The notes: generated by a model not told the origin, from the letters alone. Positions 41,026 to 52,190 are shown, counted from the first letter of the stretch. The stretch: DNA of 64,000 nt from Metridium senile (GCA_949775045.1 OX459100.1:12158447-12222446); one strand, 5' to 3'. Numbers and translations are program-made.

Positions 41026-44000
41026 AGGCCTGCCCCTGGACCTTAAATCGCCATAATTTAATGCGTTTTAAAGCGTTTTAAGGCGATTTAAGGCGATTTA
41101 AGAAAATATGGACAAACTTCGAGTGAAGTTTTAAGGCGTTTTAGTGCGGTTTAAGGCGATTTAAGGCGATTTAAGAAAAAATATAAGAAAATCAGAGGCG
41201 CCATAAGGAAATTTTAAGCTATTTACAGCGATTTAGGAATGTTTAAGAAAATATATGGTGAAGAAGATGCATTTTCTGGTGGTTTAAGTAATTTTTTTTG
41301 TAAAAATGAACAACATTTTAAGTTCATTTAAGGAAATTTGAAAATAAAGGTATCATTGTTCAAAATATCATTTAAATATAATACTTCTAGTAAGGAAAGG
41401 CCAGTTTAAACTTTACATCAAAAATTGTATTCAATAAAGGTCAGTTTCATATTAATATATGGAATGCCTGTGATTCATTTACATAATTGATTTAGAGTGC
41501 AGATATCATATCCATGAAATACAAAATAGTACAACAGGATGCTAGTTAAAACAATAGAATAGAGTGCAAATAGCGTAACAATTAAAGCACTTTTAAACAA
41601 TGATTATCAATTATTTTAACATAGTTTAATACTATGAAACCAGTTGCAAAACAATTATTTTTATATCTTTTTTATTTTGAATATTTTTATCATCAAAACT
41701 TTTAAACAACACTTCCTTTGTACATCTTTCTGTATATACATATAAATTAAATAATTATATACGTTCTGGGTGCTTTCATTAAGGATTGTTGGCTATTTTC
41801 TAAGAAACATTTGTTTGAATTTGTATAATATTGCTAACCTCCAACAATAAGAATCTAATCTTTATTGTAGTAGATATTTTTCCAGATTAAACAAACGTTT
41901 CTGAAACCAGAGACTGAACAGTAACGAAATTATTAAAGCTAATATTTCTACATACCACTGATGAAGATTTAAAGTCTCATCTTATCTTGATGTTAGTTAG
42001 TGTAAATGTTTCTGAAATTGTTTTTCCTGTCGCATTGATGATCCTTACAGAAAAACTTGGTTTTTGATACATAAATTAATCTTTTATGTATAAATAATCT
42101 CAGCGTGCATTTTCGGATCTTTCTCAGGAACCCATCCTATTTGTTGACGTTCTCCAGATCGTATAGACAGCAAAATACCTTGATCCAAAAGCAAGTGTTT
42201 TTTCTTATGTTCACTTCAAATACTTCTTCTGACTGATAATTACAGCAATAACTTCTTTACTTGATGCATACTTGGACGTTCCACTATTGGAAGGTGATGT
42301 CTGTGGCAGGTGGCAAGTCTTTTTTCCTTCTTGCTTCCTGGTTTTGATCTTATTTACAAGATGATCTCTTGTAAGTACCTTTACAGGAGATGACAGAAGC
42401 TCAAAATAAAACTATGTTCGAGTATTCCGCCATTTTGATTTGTCCCAGTCTCTCACGCTAAGTCCTGACATGTGACCTATCTGACATGTGTTACTGTGCT
42501 GTCATAATCTATGACTCCCTCAATGGGAACTTTTTCTTTGACGATCGAGTAAAACAATTTTTTCAACGCTTTGACGAAGCATCGATTAGCCGATACCGAT
42601 TAGCCTCGTTGGCCATTTCTGAGCTTCGTATTACAAATCAAGAGTTCACTCAGTGAGTCGATGTATATTACCGTTCAGATTTGACAGAAAGTCTTATGAA
42701 ATTGACCAGTAATTGGACACTCCTCCATCCACTCCCCCATCCCAACGGAGAAACACCTGTGCGGTGTTATCGCAGGCTCACAAAACCAATTTAAAATGGC
42801 GAACAGCAAGCTAAGATAGTTGAAGTGTTTTATATTTGCATGTGTTTTCCACTCGTTTATGTAAAATACGCAGACAACCTATTTGCACAAGTAAAGCTGA
42901 ACAAATGATATTAACTTACAATGGCTTAATGGTGACCTTTTACTGTGTGACTGACCATATTAATGTGTGACTGCATGCTGCTCACGTAAGTAGAATTCTG
43001 ACACTTGATTCGATTTGTACAATAAGATTTACTAGTAAAGTTTTCGAGATAGTTCGGTGAAAACCACATAAAATGTTAATCAATTTCTTTTCAATTTTCT
43101 TTCATATTTCGCTAGATTGATGATAAATATTTGTTATAGAATAACCAACAAAAAATATTCTAAAATGTTATAAATAAATAATATGTTCTTGCAGTTTTGT
43201 TACTGAGTACTTTTAATGTGCTTTTATGTATATTTGCATGTAGAAAATTCACAAAAAATGTTGAATTGTGCATTCCAAGACTGAAATATATTGTTGGTTT
43301 CAAAGGTAGCAAATATAGATTGATTTGCATTTCATATGAAGCTAATATACAAAACATAACTCTAATACACTGTACTGACATAATGGCATAAACTGCACAA
43401 TGCATTTTGGTCTTGCATGGAATGTACTATTCAGTATTCATAAGTCAAACTCTTTCTGGAATAGTTATATATTGTATATACCGTATATATATGTATGATT
43501 ACATCCTATTGCAGAAGGATTTGAGCACATATTTATACAAACAATCTAATTTAATTAACATCCAGATAAACTAGTATTTTGAATTTTGCATCTCATTTAT
43601 ATTTGTATATTTGACTGTATATATAAATGTGTACCACAATCATTCTGTACTTGAGGGTATGCATGTATAATTACTTTTATACTACATACTCTCAATTTCA
43701 GAAAGGTTGTGGTTAATTATGTACATGTACATATATAATTATACCAATACCTTAATATTCGGTGTATCTTTTTATGATTTTTTTTATATTTACGTGTGTT
43801 TAAAAGGATAAGAACATTCATTGCAGAATATTAAGTTGTCCTTCAGTAGCATTTTGGAAGGTATTATGAGAGTAGGTTTGAGGCCATGTACTATACTGTA
43901 TTTATTTATTTGGATCTATCTTCTGATGATGTCGGCGTCCAACAAAAGCTCAAGACCCAAATAAATAAATACAATAGTACATGGCCTCAAACCTACTCTC

Positions 44001-44246
44001 ATAATTTATTGCAGTGTTTTTAGTTTGCATCTTTTTAGATAATTAGCCTTAGTTACTACAAGGTGTGCATATACTGCAATCAAGTATATATATATATCAA
44101 TATAATGAAAATGGGTCGCAATGTTTTTAAGTGATTTTAGGCGATTTAGCGCGTTTTAAGGCGATTTAGCGCGTTTTAAGGCAATTTAGCGCGTTTTAAG
44201 GCGGTTTAAGGCGATTTAGCGCGATTTAAGGTCCGGGGGCAGGCCT
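41026..44246. mobile_element. Element B: 3,221-bp TIR transposon, relative of element A
   Basis: The ends AGGCCTGCCCC/GGGGCAGGCCT are flanked by ACTCTG at 41020-41025 and 44247-44252 (6-bp duplication). In inverse orientation it aligns with both arms of element A over their whole length: 41026-42970 with A's right arm and 42975-44246 with A's left arm. It lacks A's insertions and so supplies their empty sites. No coding frame, so it is non-autonomous. It sits inside the Penelope terminal region. Confidence 0.94.
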
Positions 44247-44249
44247 ACT

Positions 44250-44284
44250 CTGAAGATGACTTCCGCACAGGATGTCGAAACGTC
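44250..44284 (+). ncRNA. Hammerhead ribozyme-like core (Penelope end)
   Basis: CTGAAGA, then a 7-bp stem with one mismatch (GACTTCC-GCACA-GGATGTC), then GAAA and CGTC. The target duplication of element B falls on the first bases of the core (ACTCTG), so the right-hand copy keeps CTGAAGA intact although its upstream helix I strand is now transposon sequence. Confidence 0.65.
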
Positions 44285-44390
44285 AGTCACATCAAACAGC
44301 CCTTCTGAGGGCTACATCCACCCGGATGATCCTATTACAAATATTGTTACTTCGACAAATATTGTTACTTCGATAAACACAATGGATTTT

Positions 44391-45505
44391 GCAGGACAGC
44401 CGGTCTATAGTGTCACTCACCCAGTGTTTCTTCCTCCAAAAGGCATCTATCTTCTTGTTCACAGTTTAGAAAACGACCTACTTGCTCAAGCAACCCCCAT
44501 TGCAACGACTGGAGCAGTAGAAAGAAAGAATGGTCACGTTCCCATGACAAATGTTGACCATATAAAATTCTGGTTGTCCTTGATTGATGCTAATTCAACT
44601 CAGGAAGGAGGTTCCCCTGTCTTTGTGGTCTCAACACATGCAGATAAACCTTTCGAAGAAGATGTTCAACACACAGGAAGAACGATTCTCGCAACTCTTA
44701 AAGCGGAGGGCTTTGCACCAGGGCGTCACGTCGTTCGTGAAATATACACTGTGGACAACACAATTTTAGGAATCACAAGCCGTGAGGATGCAGCCATAAA
44801 AGAACTTAAAACGCAAATATGTAAAAAGGCAAAGAGTCTTCCCCAAATGAATGAGGATATTCCAATTCGATGGTTACATTTTGAAAAGAAACTGGGGCAC
44901 CTTGTCCGAGATGAGAAGAGAAAGCACATTTCATTTAAAGAAGCTGAACAAATTGCCTTACAATGTGAAGTTGTCTCATCAGATGAACTCAAGACATTAC
45001 TGAACTATTTACATGACCTTAAAGTGATAATACATCTTCCAGAAACTGGTGTGATAATCATCGATACACAGTGGCTGCTTGACATGTTCGCTAAAGTGAT
45101 AACTGTTCAACCGATTGAATGTCAAGAAGGGTATGAAGATGAATGGCAAAAACTGGAAAATCAAGGAATTATCGATGTCAAGTTTCTTGAGCACCTGTGG
45201 AAGGACTTGCTGAACGATGACACATCAGTGGAATCGTTAATTACCATCATGGAAAGGTTCTCTCTCGTTTGCAAACAACGGGATGGATCGTTTCTTGTTC
45301 CTGCAATGTTGTCCAATAGTACAATCGATGAGACGCATGAACTTATGAAAAGTTGTGACGACTGTGCTTCACCACTAGTGGTTCGGTTCAAGAGTTCGCA
45401 TCTTCCTTTGGGCCTGTTTCCAAGGCTTCTAGTTGCAGTTGACGAGATGTGCAACTTGAAATGGAAGAGTTCTACTCCACCCCACCTTTCACGAAATTTT
45501 GCAAG
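44391..45505 (+). CDS. Roco exon, right part after Penelope (end of Roc, COR domain)
   Basis: It begins AGQPVYSVTHPVFLPPKGIY, completing the G3 motif DFAGQ from 39530. VFVVSTHADKP is the G4-like THAD base-recognition motif. A COR-type region follows (DIPIRWLHFEKKLGHL, then VIIIDTQWLLDMFAKVIT and DGSFLVPAML). The donor at 45506 (GCAAG|GTATAT) ends the exon in phase 2 at NFAR. Reading on through it to TTNTELS at 45590 would give a shorter protein; the phase match to 45741 supports splicing. Confidence 0.88.
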
Positions 45506-45740
45506 GTATATACACTTTCCAGGCCCCATCCACTCTATACTGAGTAAAGTTGATTTGTTGATCATGACCACAAACACGGAATTAAGTTAAAATTCGTCCA
45601 CACTTCGCTGGGTTTTTTAAATTATTTGACTCTGGAGATCGTTTTCAAGAATTTAATTTCCGTTTTTGGGGACTATTTATTGGGATAATGTGTCTTCGCT
45701 CAATCCACATATATATTTTTTGTTCTCTTTATTTTTGTAG

Positions 45741-46158
45741 GTTTTACTTCCAGCTTGATGACGACTATGAGATTAGCTTGGTTTTCATGGCCGACACAGC
45801 AACAATTGCAGTAACTTTAATCGGCGACGTGAACTCACGTCGACGTGATGACGTCTATGTTCAACAGTGCAGGTCCATATTAGAATTCCTACGTAAAACT
45901 CTTCAAGAAATGATTACATCGTTCCCTTGGATGAAAAGTTTGGCTGAATTTGACTTCTGTATACGTTGTCCTATTTGCCTTAAATCTTGCAAAAAGCACA
46001 ACAAAAAAAACTGTTGCCAAGACTCCTGTGCCCACCTTGTATCAGAAAAAGAGCTTTTGCAGACTACTCGACCTCGGTGTCAAAAGAACCCGACAGTGAA
46101 AGAAAATGTTATGCGAGATACCTTCTACTCACACTGGTTTCCAAGATGAAAGTGTCAG
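45741..46158 (+). CDS. Roco exon, end of COR and Cys/His tail
   Basis: After TTTTTGTAG the first base completes the arginine codon, giving NFA-R-FYFQLDDDYEISLV. A Cys/His-rich stretch CIRCPICLKSCKKHNKKNCC and QDSCAHL follows. The frame meets TGA at 46147-46149 after SHWFPR, three codons before a GT donor at 46159. The donor is in phase 0 and matches the next exon at 48626 in the same frame, so the TGA is either a nonsense mutation or the true stop with downstream exons unused. Confidence 0.75.
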
Positions 46159-46289
46159 GTAATAAGTTTGGATGGTATTAATGCTATAGCGTTTACATTC
46201 CCCACCCCCTCCCCTCCCCGACATAATTTTTCCTCTGCGACAAGCCATGTGCGTGCAATACACAAGATGCAACTTTTCGCTGGGTCATG

Positions 46290-48498
46290 TAGCCTGCGTA
46301 AACAGACCCTTATTTAATAGCAATCGAAACGTCTCCCGCCAACAAGGGTCTGCGCGCCGAGAGCAGAAATTCCATACTGATGACGTTCTTTGACCCAGAT
46401 CGGGTCAAAAGCTCTGATTGGACAATTTTGTTAAATTGACACCTCATTTGCTTATCAAGAGTGGTTTCGCTACTTTGACTGAAATCTAAACTCAAACAAA
46501 ACTTCTATAGTGATATTTATTCAAAAACAATGGTTTCATAGAGCATATTAAAGACAAGAATGAGACATTGAAGCGAATTATCACAATGTCCAGTTGAGAT
46601 TTGAGAAGGATTCAAACGCCGTGAACTCTTGCCGACTTATACCCCATTTACACGACATCACTTTTGGCCCGGCACTCCAAACTTTAGGTACGCGGGCCGA
46701 TTGATTGTGGTCCGTCAAAATTGCTTTTACACGACAAATGTAGACGGGCCAGTTTATCTATGGGGCACTCCAAAAATTTGAAATGGCCTGCCTGATTTTC
46801 TGAGCCCTCGGCCTAATTTTGCAGTCTAAAATGTCGAAAATTTGTAAAGTTTGTAGATTTCGTGCGGCTTTTTTGTATTCAAATTTACACGGTATCATTA
46901 CAGCTTGTGCAAATTAAAAATCGTTCAATGAATTTGTAAATGTTTATTAGTATTTTACCTGACGCTCATCGGACAGAGCAGAAACAACGCACTTCGGTTT
47001 ATGTTAGATATTCTTTACATCCTTCGGTGTGCATAATCTGTTTATGTCTCATGGTTCCGAAGTAAAAACAGAGGTCGAATTGATCATGATTTTGTGTAGA
47101 GCAGGTTAATTATATCTTGTGTATTGTATTGAATATCACCTATTATTTCTTTTAAGTAACTATTAAATTTATTTTTTGTACAGGAATATTTGAGTGTCGA
47201 CAAGAAGTTTTGAGTAAATAAATGTGTGCGCACGCCTCAGAAATGAATTAGGAATTGGATGGAGAGGTAGACAAAAGTATTTTCAGATTTCAGAGAGTAT
47301 GCGAGTGTCATTTATATCAAATCAGATCGGTATTTAATTTATGCAAATCCTGAAGTTTTTACTAGAAATGTTCGTAGACCATGCACAAGCAAACATTTAA
47401 ATTACTTTCAAGTTTCAAGTTTCAAGTTTTTGTGGCCTCATCCGACCACGTTTTTCCTCTGGTTTTTCCACTTGTAGAACTGCAAGTAGACGCCGCCATT
47501 TTGCACGATCAAGACCGAAACAAACGAGTGAGCATGTTCTGTATAATTTCCGCTGGATATTCGAACTCGTGGTCGCATTTAAGGTACGCGGACCCTTGTT
47601 TTGGCGGGCCGAGACTACCTACCTGAGGTAGTCTCGGCCCGCTTAAAAAGTAGGTACGCGGGCCGCTTTGAATTGCGTTTACACGGCAAATTTTACGAGT
47701 GCCGTGCCAGAAAAGTAAGGTACGCGTACCAAAAGTTAGGAGTGCCGGGCCCGAAATTGATGTCGTGTAAATGGGGTTTTAATTTATTATCAAGGGTGCT
47801 TTCGGTACTATTTGTACTAAATTTTTCAATAAACTCAAACAACACTTCTATAGTTATATTTATGCAAAAATAATGGTTTCTTAGAGCACATTAAAGGCGA
47901 AAATGAGACATTAAAGCGAATTATTGCAATCTAATGTCGAGATTTGAGAAGGACTCATGCATCGTTGTGAATTAGTGAGAAATACCCGGGAGAAATACTT
48001 TCGCCGACGGTTCGATAAGTCAGTGTTGTCATAGTTTTGCTTTTATTCGTCTCCGATACACGCTCTGAAGATAATTCACTTGGTCTTTCATGATGGCTAG
48101 CAGCGGACAAACGACGATAATAATCGCATCTTCCTTCCACAAATCACTCGAGACGTTCGAAGCCATCTACATTTTGGTGAGAGGAGCAGGCTGAAAAATA
48201 ATTGACTAGCTTGCCTGGCTAACGAATGCATCTTTTCCATTAGAAAAGTTAAATAAAGCATTTAACTGGCTTTCAGTGAGTGAATTAATAGAGAATATAG
48301 AAGAAACTTCACGAACGGTATCGCCATTCCTAGTTTATCATGTTTATCGGCGTTGCTGCTGCTAACTCGTGTATTGCGTGATTGCAAATGAGGTGTCAAT
48401 TTCAAACGTCATCAGTATGGAATTTCTGCTCTCGGCGCGCAGACCCTTGTTGGCGGGAGACGTTTCGATCGCTAATAAGGGTCTGTTTACGCAGGCTA
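46290..48498. mobile_element. MULE-like non-autonomous element in a Roco intron
   Basis: The TIRs begin TAGCCTGCGTAAACAGACCC and extend about 100 bp. TGGGTCATG flanks both ends (46281-46289, 48499-48507), a 9-bp duplication. The interior has a direct repeat (about 46455-46640 and 47788-47975) separated by a second element (46641-47777). It shares TAGCCTGCGTA with the element at 125-2050. Confidence 0.9.
46641..47777. mobile_element. TIR element nested in the 46290-48498 element
   Basis: ACCCCATTTACACGACATCA and its inverse end the element, with inner arms containing GGCCCGGCACTCC and GGTACGCGGGCC motifs repeated in both orientations. The target duplication is unclear. No coding content recognised. 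Confidence 0.75.
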
Positions 48499-48625
48499 TG
48501 GGTCATGTGGCAGAGGCAAAGCGGCCCCAGTTGGAGTATTTGCACTGAAAACAATACTACAACTTTAAGCGCCCTGTCCGTAGTGACGGCGAGGTTTATT
48601 TTATATTCTATATTTTGTATTCTAG

Positions 48626-48695
48626 TCTAAAGAGTTAAAGAAAGATGTCGAAAACTCGACTGGGGCTATCTGTTCGTCTTCGAGAAAAGATGAAG
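48626..48695 (+). CDS. Roco exon between the Cys-rich tail and the Death-like domain
   Basis: Acceptor TATTCTAG, then SKELKKDVENSTGAICSSSR, then KDE, donor GAAG|GTCAGT in phase 1. Joins the exon at 50236 as KDE-G-PLQFTHD. Supported by phase agreement on both sides rather than by any domain. Confidence 0.6.
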
Positions 48696-50235
48696 GTCAG
48701 TTTTGTTTTTAACTGCCTCAGTTATCAATAATAAATCATACTAATGTGTCAGTTTATATCCAAGATTTGATTTATATATATACCCTGGGGAAACTCCCAT
48801 ACATATATAAAAGGCGCGGTTGCTGTTCGGAAATTTTGTCAACAACTAAATTTTACCCCTAAACAGATACAGTTTATTTGTCATTTCGGTTGCCAAACTA
48901 TCATATTGGGTATGATATTCACCTTCGGACACCCTTAAAGGTACCAGCTTTGTCTCTGGGTGTCAATTTTCTTTTAATTACTAAGCAATCAATCGTCGAT
49001 TTCAACCACTAAAATGAAAGGAACCTCCGGACCTATACTCGACTTATCAGAGATAACGAGACTTGGAGCGAGTAAAATATCTTTCCTAGTTTTATTTACA
49101 CAAGGCAGGCGACTCGAGTGGACATTACTTTCACTTTAATCATCGGCAATTTATCCCCGAAAAATATTACTAGTGGGGGAGAAATTATAAATATGGCCTA
49201 AAACTAGCCAAAAATCATCCAAAAAGTATTTAAATACATCACAATAACTACAGACAAAGTTTAGTAACATTTTATTGCAAAAAAAAAAAAATGAAAAAAA
49301 ATCCACTGAATTTGCGTGATTTGCTTGGGCTGCCTGTGTCCTAGCTAGTGCTCAGTCTCTCGCGGCAATGAATTCCAAGATGGCGACGATTTGTTTACAA
49401 GCTCGCGAATATGCTACAAAAAGAAGTGAAATCGACAATTTGAGCTCCAGTACATGTCATACTACATTTCCGGAAAGCAAATATTAGCTATAAACTGAAT
49501 TGGATTCATTTTACACCTGAAATGGACTACATATGACGCTCTGAACTCATCTGGACCATTTTGCCTTTTTCAGGTAATTTCGACATATTTGAGCATCTCT
49601 GTCATCTTTTAAACTGTATGGCCCAAAACTATTACTTTTAATTCTGATACAGTGGAACGAGGAGGGTTTGATTTTGGGTTTGAGTTTCTCTCAGCATCGC
49701 GTTTGTGTATTTTTTGGCGGGTCAAAAAAACCTTTTTTCGTATCAACGATTTAGAATGTGCACAACTTCTAACGGCTACAGATAGCGTATGGAAGTATTT
49801 AAGTATATCTTGATTTGTACAAGTACTATATGGTATTAACTCCACACAGAAGAAATTTGAAGAGAATACGTTTCATTTTAAGTGTTCTAGGAGGTCGTAA
49901 ACTTCGGTAAAATTACAAGGGTAAAAACTGTGATTTCTGGGGGAGGGGTAGGGATAGTCGTATTTCTAGAATGAGAAGGGTTGACAAGCTAAGTCTGTCA
50001 TATTTATACATGTTACCACCCAACCTATGTATGATGTTAGTATGAATTGATTCGGCCAACCCCCATCTTTCAACCCTTGCATGGTTTTCTCAGACAATGA
50101 CTCGTAAAACCGACGATATTAGATCTTAACAAAAAGTCACACAATTAATGTAAAATCGTAAAACCGACGAGTAGATACTGCTGGTGATATCGATCTTGAA
50201 AAAGTCAAATAATGTTGATATGATTCATTTCTTAG
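48696..50235. other. Roco intron, 1.5 kb
   Basis: No second gene recognised. A promoter-like patch lies at 49320-49400: a GGGCTGCCTGTG motif followed 50 bp later by CCAAGATGGCGACG (YY1-type). Confidence 0.5.
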
Positions 50236-50316
50236 GCCCACTTCAATTTACACATGATCTCCTAGTAAAAGATATGGATTTAAAGACAAAAGACACCTTA
50301 TCCAAAGTATTAACAG
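50236..50316 (+). CDS. Roco exon, start of the Death-like domain
   Basis: Acceptor TTTCTTAG, reads PLQFTHDLLVKDMDLKTKDT, then LSKVLT, donor ACAG|GTAAGA in phase 1. Splicing to 50460 gives LT-V-REKEWKTFA. Confidence 0.65.
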
Positions 50317-50459
50317 GTAAGAGAATTACTAGAAGTGCTAAAATCCCACGACTTTATAATTTTATTTTGTTTCACTCTGTAACAAAGTATCTGCCAGAAA
50401 ATTTAAAGAAAAATGTACAATTTCCAATCCTACTAAACAACAACTTTACTTCTTTTCAG

Positions 50460-50656
50460 TACGTGAAAAGGAATGGAAGACATTTGCTATAGACAAAGTC
50501 AAATTATCCGTAGAAGACGTTAACTTTTTAGATGTCAGAGAAAAAAACCCTGTTCTTGAGATCTTGAATGATCATTGCGGAGACTGGTCTGTGGATGAGC
50601 TCTATACAGCTATTGTAGATTGTGGAGCAAATGCAGACGCAGATCGCTATCTTTAA
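50460..50656 (+). CDS. Roco last exon, Death-like domain
   Basis: After CTTTTCAG the frame reads EWKTFAIDKVKLSVEDVNFL, then NPVLEILNDHCGDWSVDELY and AIVDCGANADADRYL, ending at TAA 50654-50656. Tryptophan near the start, the NP-x-x-x-L helix and the V-x-x-L...D helix fit a Death domain, an adaptor module for homotypic signalling complexes. A polyadenylation signal AATAAA lies at 51114-51119. Confidence 0.75.
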
Positions 50657-51275
50657 AGCCATATAACCTCCTATTTTTAGCATTTTTATAAAATGGTTTC
50701 AGTAGAAATATGCAGTGTTGCTACTGTAGACACGTGTTGAGCATTACATATCACATATCATTTCGCTCACGTGCACGTGCCTAGTTAGTTTACACGAGTC
50801 TTGAAACATGTACCAGCAGATTTAGCCGCAAATATTGGTATGTAATTTTCCTTTATTTCTACATATTATCCAACCATTTATATCTTGATTGTATACACAT
50901 TTAGCAAGTACCATGTGATTCCGTATCGTTATTCTATAGCTTTTAGTAGTTAATACGACTATTTGTAATAGCCATGATTAAAGACATTACTATGTTGTTA
51001 TTGTAACTAATGATCAGTAATTGTACTACCTTATTATGCCATCCTTAGTGTAACCAGTGGACTGTAATATTCATTGTATTATTCATAATTGTATTTCAGT
51101 CGACCTCTCAGTGAATAAATGTATTAAAGTGACAAATCGTAGTTATTTGCTGTGCGAGTCTGGCAACTCGCGTGTTATTGGATACGCCGCTACAAGTGTT
51201 TTGTCACACAAAATACAGTAACACAGCAGTATATTTCAAAATTGACATCGATAGATTAACCAAAAATATGTATTA
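50657..51275 (+). other. Roco 3' flank
   Basis: AT-rich with no frames of note. The AATAAA at 51114 suggests a transcript end near 51140. Confidence 0.55.
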
Positions 51276-51656
51276 GATAGTTACTGAGGCCGGCAGCAAT
51301 ATTAGATATAAGAGTGAATGGTCTGATCCCAGGTGTAATCGATGTAGATGAGGCATGATCGTCCGGGGTGGTGTAGTCTTGAGAAAGACTGATGGTGTTG
51401 ATGTCTGACGTTTCGACAACCTGAGCGGAAGTCATCTTCAGAGTAAAGAAAATGAAAAGACAGCGGTGTTATTTATGTATCTGGTTCGTCGGTAATGTTG
51501 TTGTTGATGCGTGGGTAGGTGTTAGTCATTGTGTTAGCGGAAAGCTTGAAGTCGTTAATGAGTCTATTGTAGGAAGCCGGTAGTGTTATGCAACGGTTAA
51601 GTGGCTTTTGTTCTATTGCAATATATCTAAAATTGCTGCCGGCCGAAGTGACTATC
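51276..51656 (-). mobile_element. TIR-bounded 381-bp unit containing a Penelope 3' end
   Basis: 51276-51310 (GATAGTTACTGAGGCCGGCA) and 51622-51656 are inverted copies. Between them, on the minus strand, is the C-terminal coding tail of a Penelope protein (NRCITLPASYNRLINDF) plus its terminal region and a hammerhead-like core. Either a Penelope fragment was captured by a TIR element or the inverted ends are a Penelope terminal arrangement. Confidence 0.65.
51407..51441 (-). ncRNA. Hammerhead ribozyme-like core (Penelope end)
   Basis: On the minus strand: CTGAAGA, stem GACTTCC-GCTCA-GGTTGTC (two mismatches), GAAA, CGTC. Nearly identical to the core at 44250. Confidence 0.65.
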
Positions 51657-52115
51657 GTATATAGTTACTATTCACTACCCTGCCCCATTGTTCTCTCTCT
51701 TGCACAGTAATCGGCGGTTTCTTGTGTTTTTGAATATAATAATAATAGGCTTACCAAACTTTAACTAGTTATCAGCCAATGGAAGTGTATTTATCATTCA
51801 GTAGCCTGCCCCATTATTGTTCTCTTTGTTGCATAATTATCGGCGGTTTACTGTCTCTTTGAACAATAGGCTTACCAAACTCTAGACTAATTAGTTATAA
51901 TATTATCAGCCAATGAAAATATAATTATTATTCAATAGCCTGTCCCATTATTGTTCTCTTTGTTGCATAATAATCAGCGGTTTCTTGTCTCTTTGAATAT
52001 AATAACAATAGGCTTACCAAACTCTAATTAGTTATAATTTCATCAATTCTATTTAGAGGAATGCTAATGAACTTGATGACATTAAACGTGTTTTTGTTGC
52101 AAATTTTTCATCGGT

Positions 52116-52190
52116 TGCCTGGGTAGTATAATGGCTTAAAGCGCGGATACAGCAATGCAGAAGGTCTCGGTTCGAATCCTGGCATTGGTA
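52116..52190 (+). other. tRNA-like sequence with Pol III box B (degenerate)
   Basis: GGGTAGTATAATGG resembles a D-arm and GGTTCGAATCC is a good box B; a T-run follows at 52200. The acceptor and anticodon stems do not pair convincingly, so this is a tRNA relic or a SINE head rather than a working tRNA. Confidence 0.4.

Larger units (their letters stand above)
39531..44376 (+). mobile_element. Penelope-like retroelement inserted in the Roco exon, itself split by element B
   Basis: The 14-bp target ACACAATGGATTTT is present at 39517-39530 and 44377-44390. Inside are a reverse transcriptase with GIY-YIG endonuclease (39590-40975), a terminal region and a hammerhead-like motif at 44250. The left end (about 39540-39600) contains inverted short copies of terminal sequence (TTATCGAAGTAACAATATTT matches the inverse at 44345-44376), as is usual for 5'-truncated Penelope insertions. 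Removing it restores the Roco frame. Confidence 0.92.
25613..50656 (+). pseudogene. Roco-type gene (Roc GTPase, COR, Death-like domain), coding exons interrupted by transposons
   Basis: Seven exons can be linked by matching splice phases: 25613-38763 (split by element A), 39097-45505 (split by a Penelope-like element), 45741-46158, 48626-48695, 50236-50316 and 50460-50656, with any earlier exons upstream not identified. The order is a lead segment, P-loop GQSRSGKTS, G3 motif MDFAGQP, the THADKP base-specificity region, COR domain, a Cys/His-rich tail and a Death-like domain. Roco proteins are GTP-binding scaffold proteins; sponges and other invertebrates have many. Two large insertions lie inside coding exons, and an in-frame TGA lies at 46147-46149. 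As assembled it cannot make the full protein, so it is called a pseudogene or an insertion-disrupted allele. An intact allele may exist elsewhere. Confidence 0.85.
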
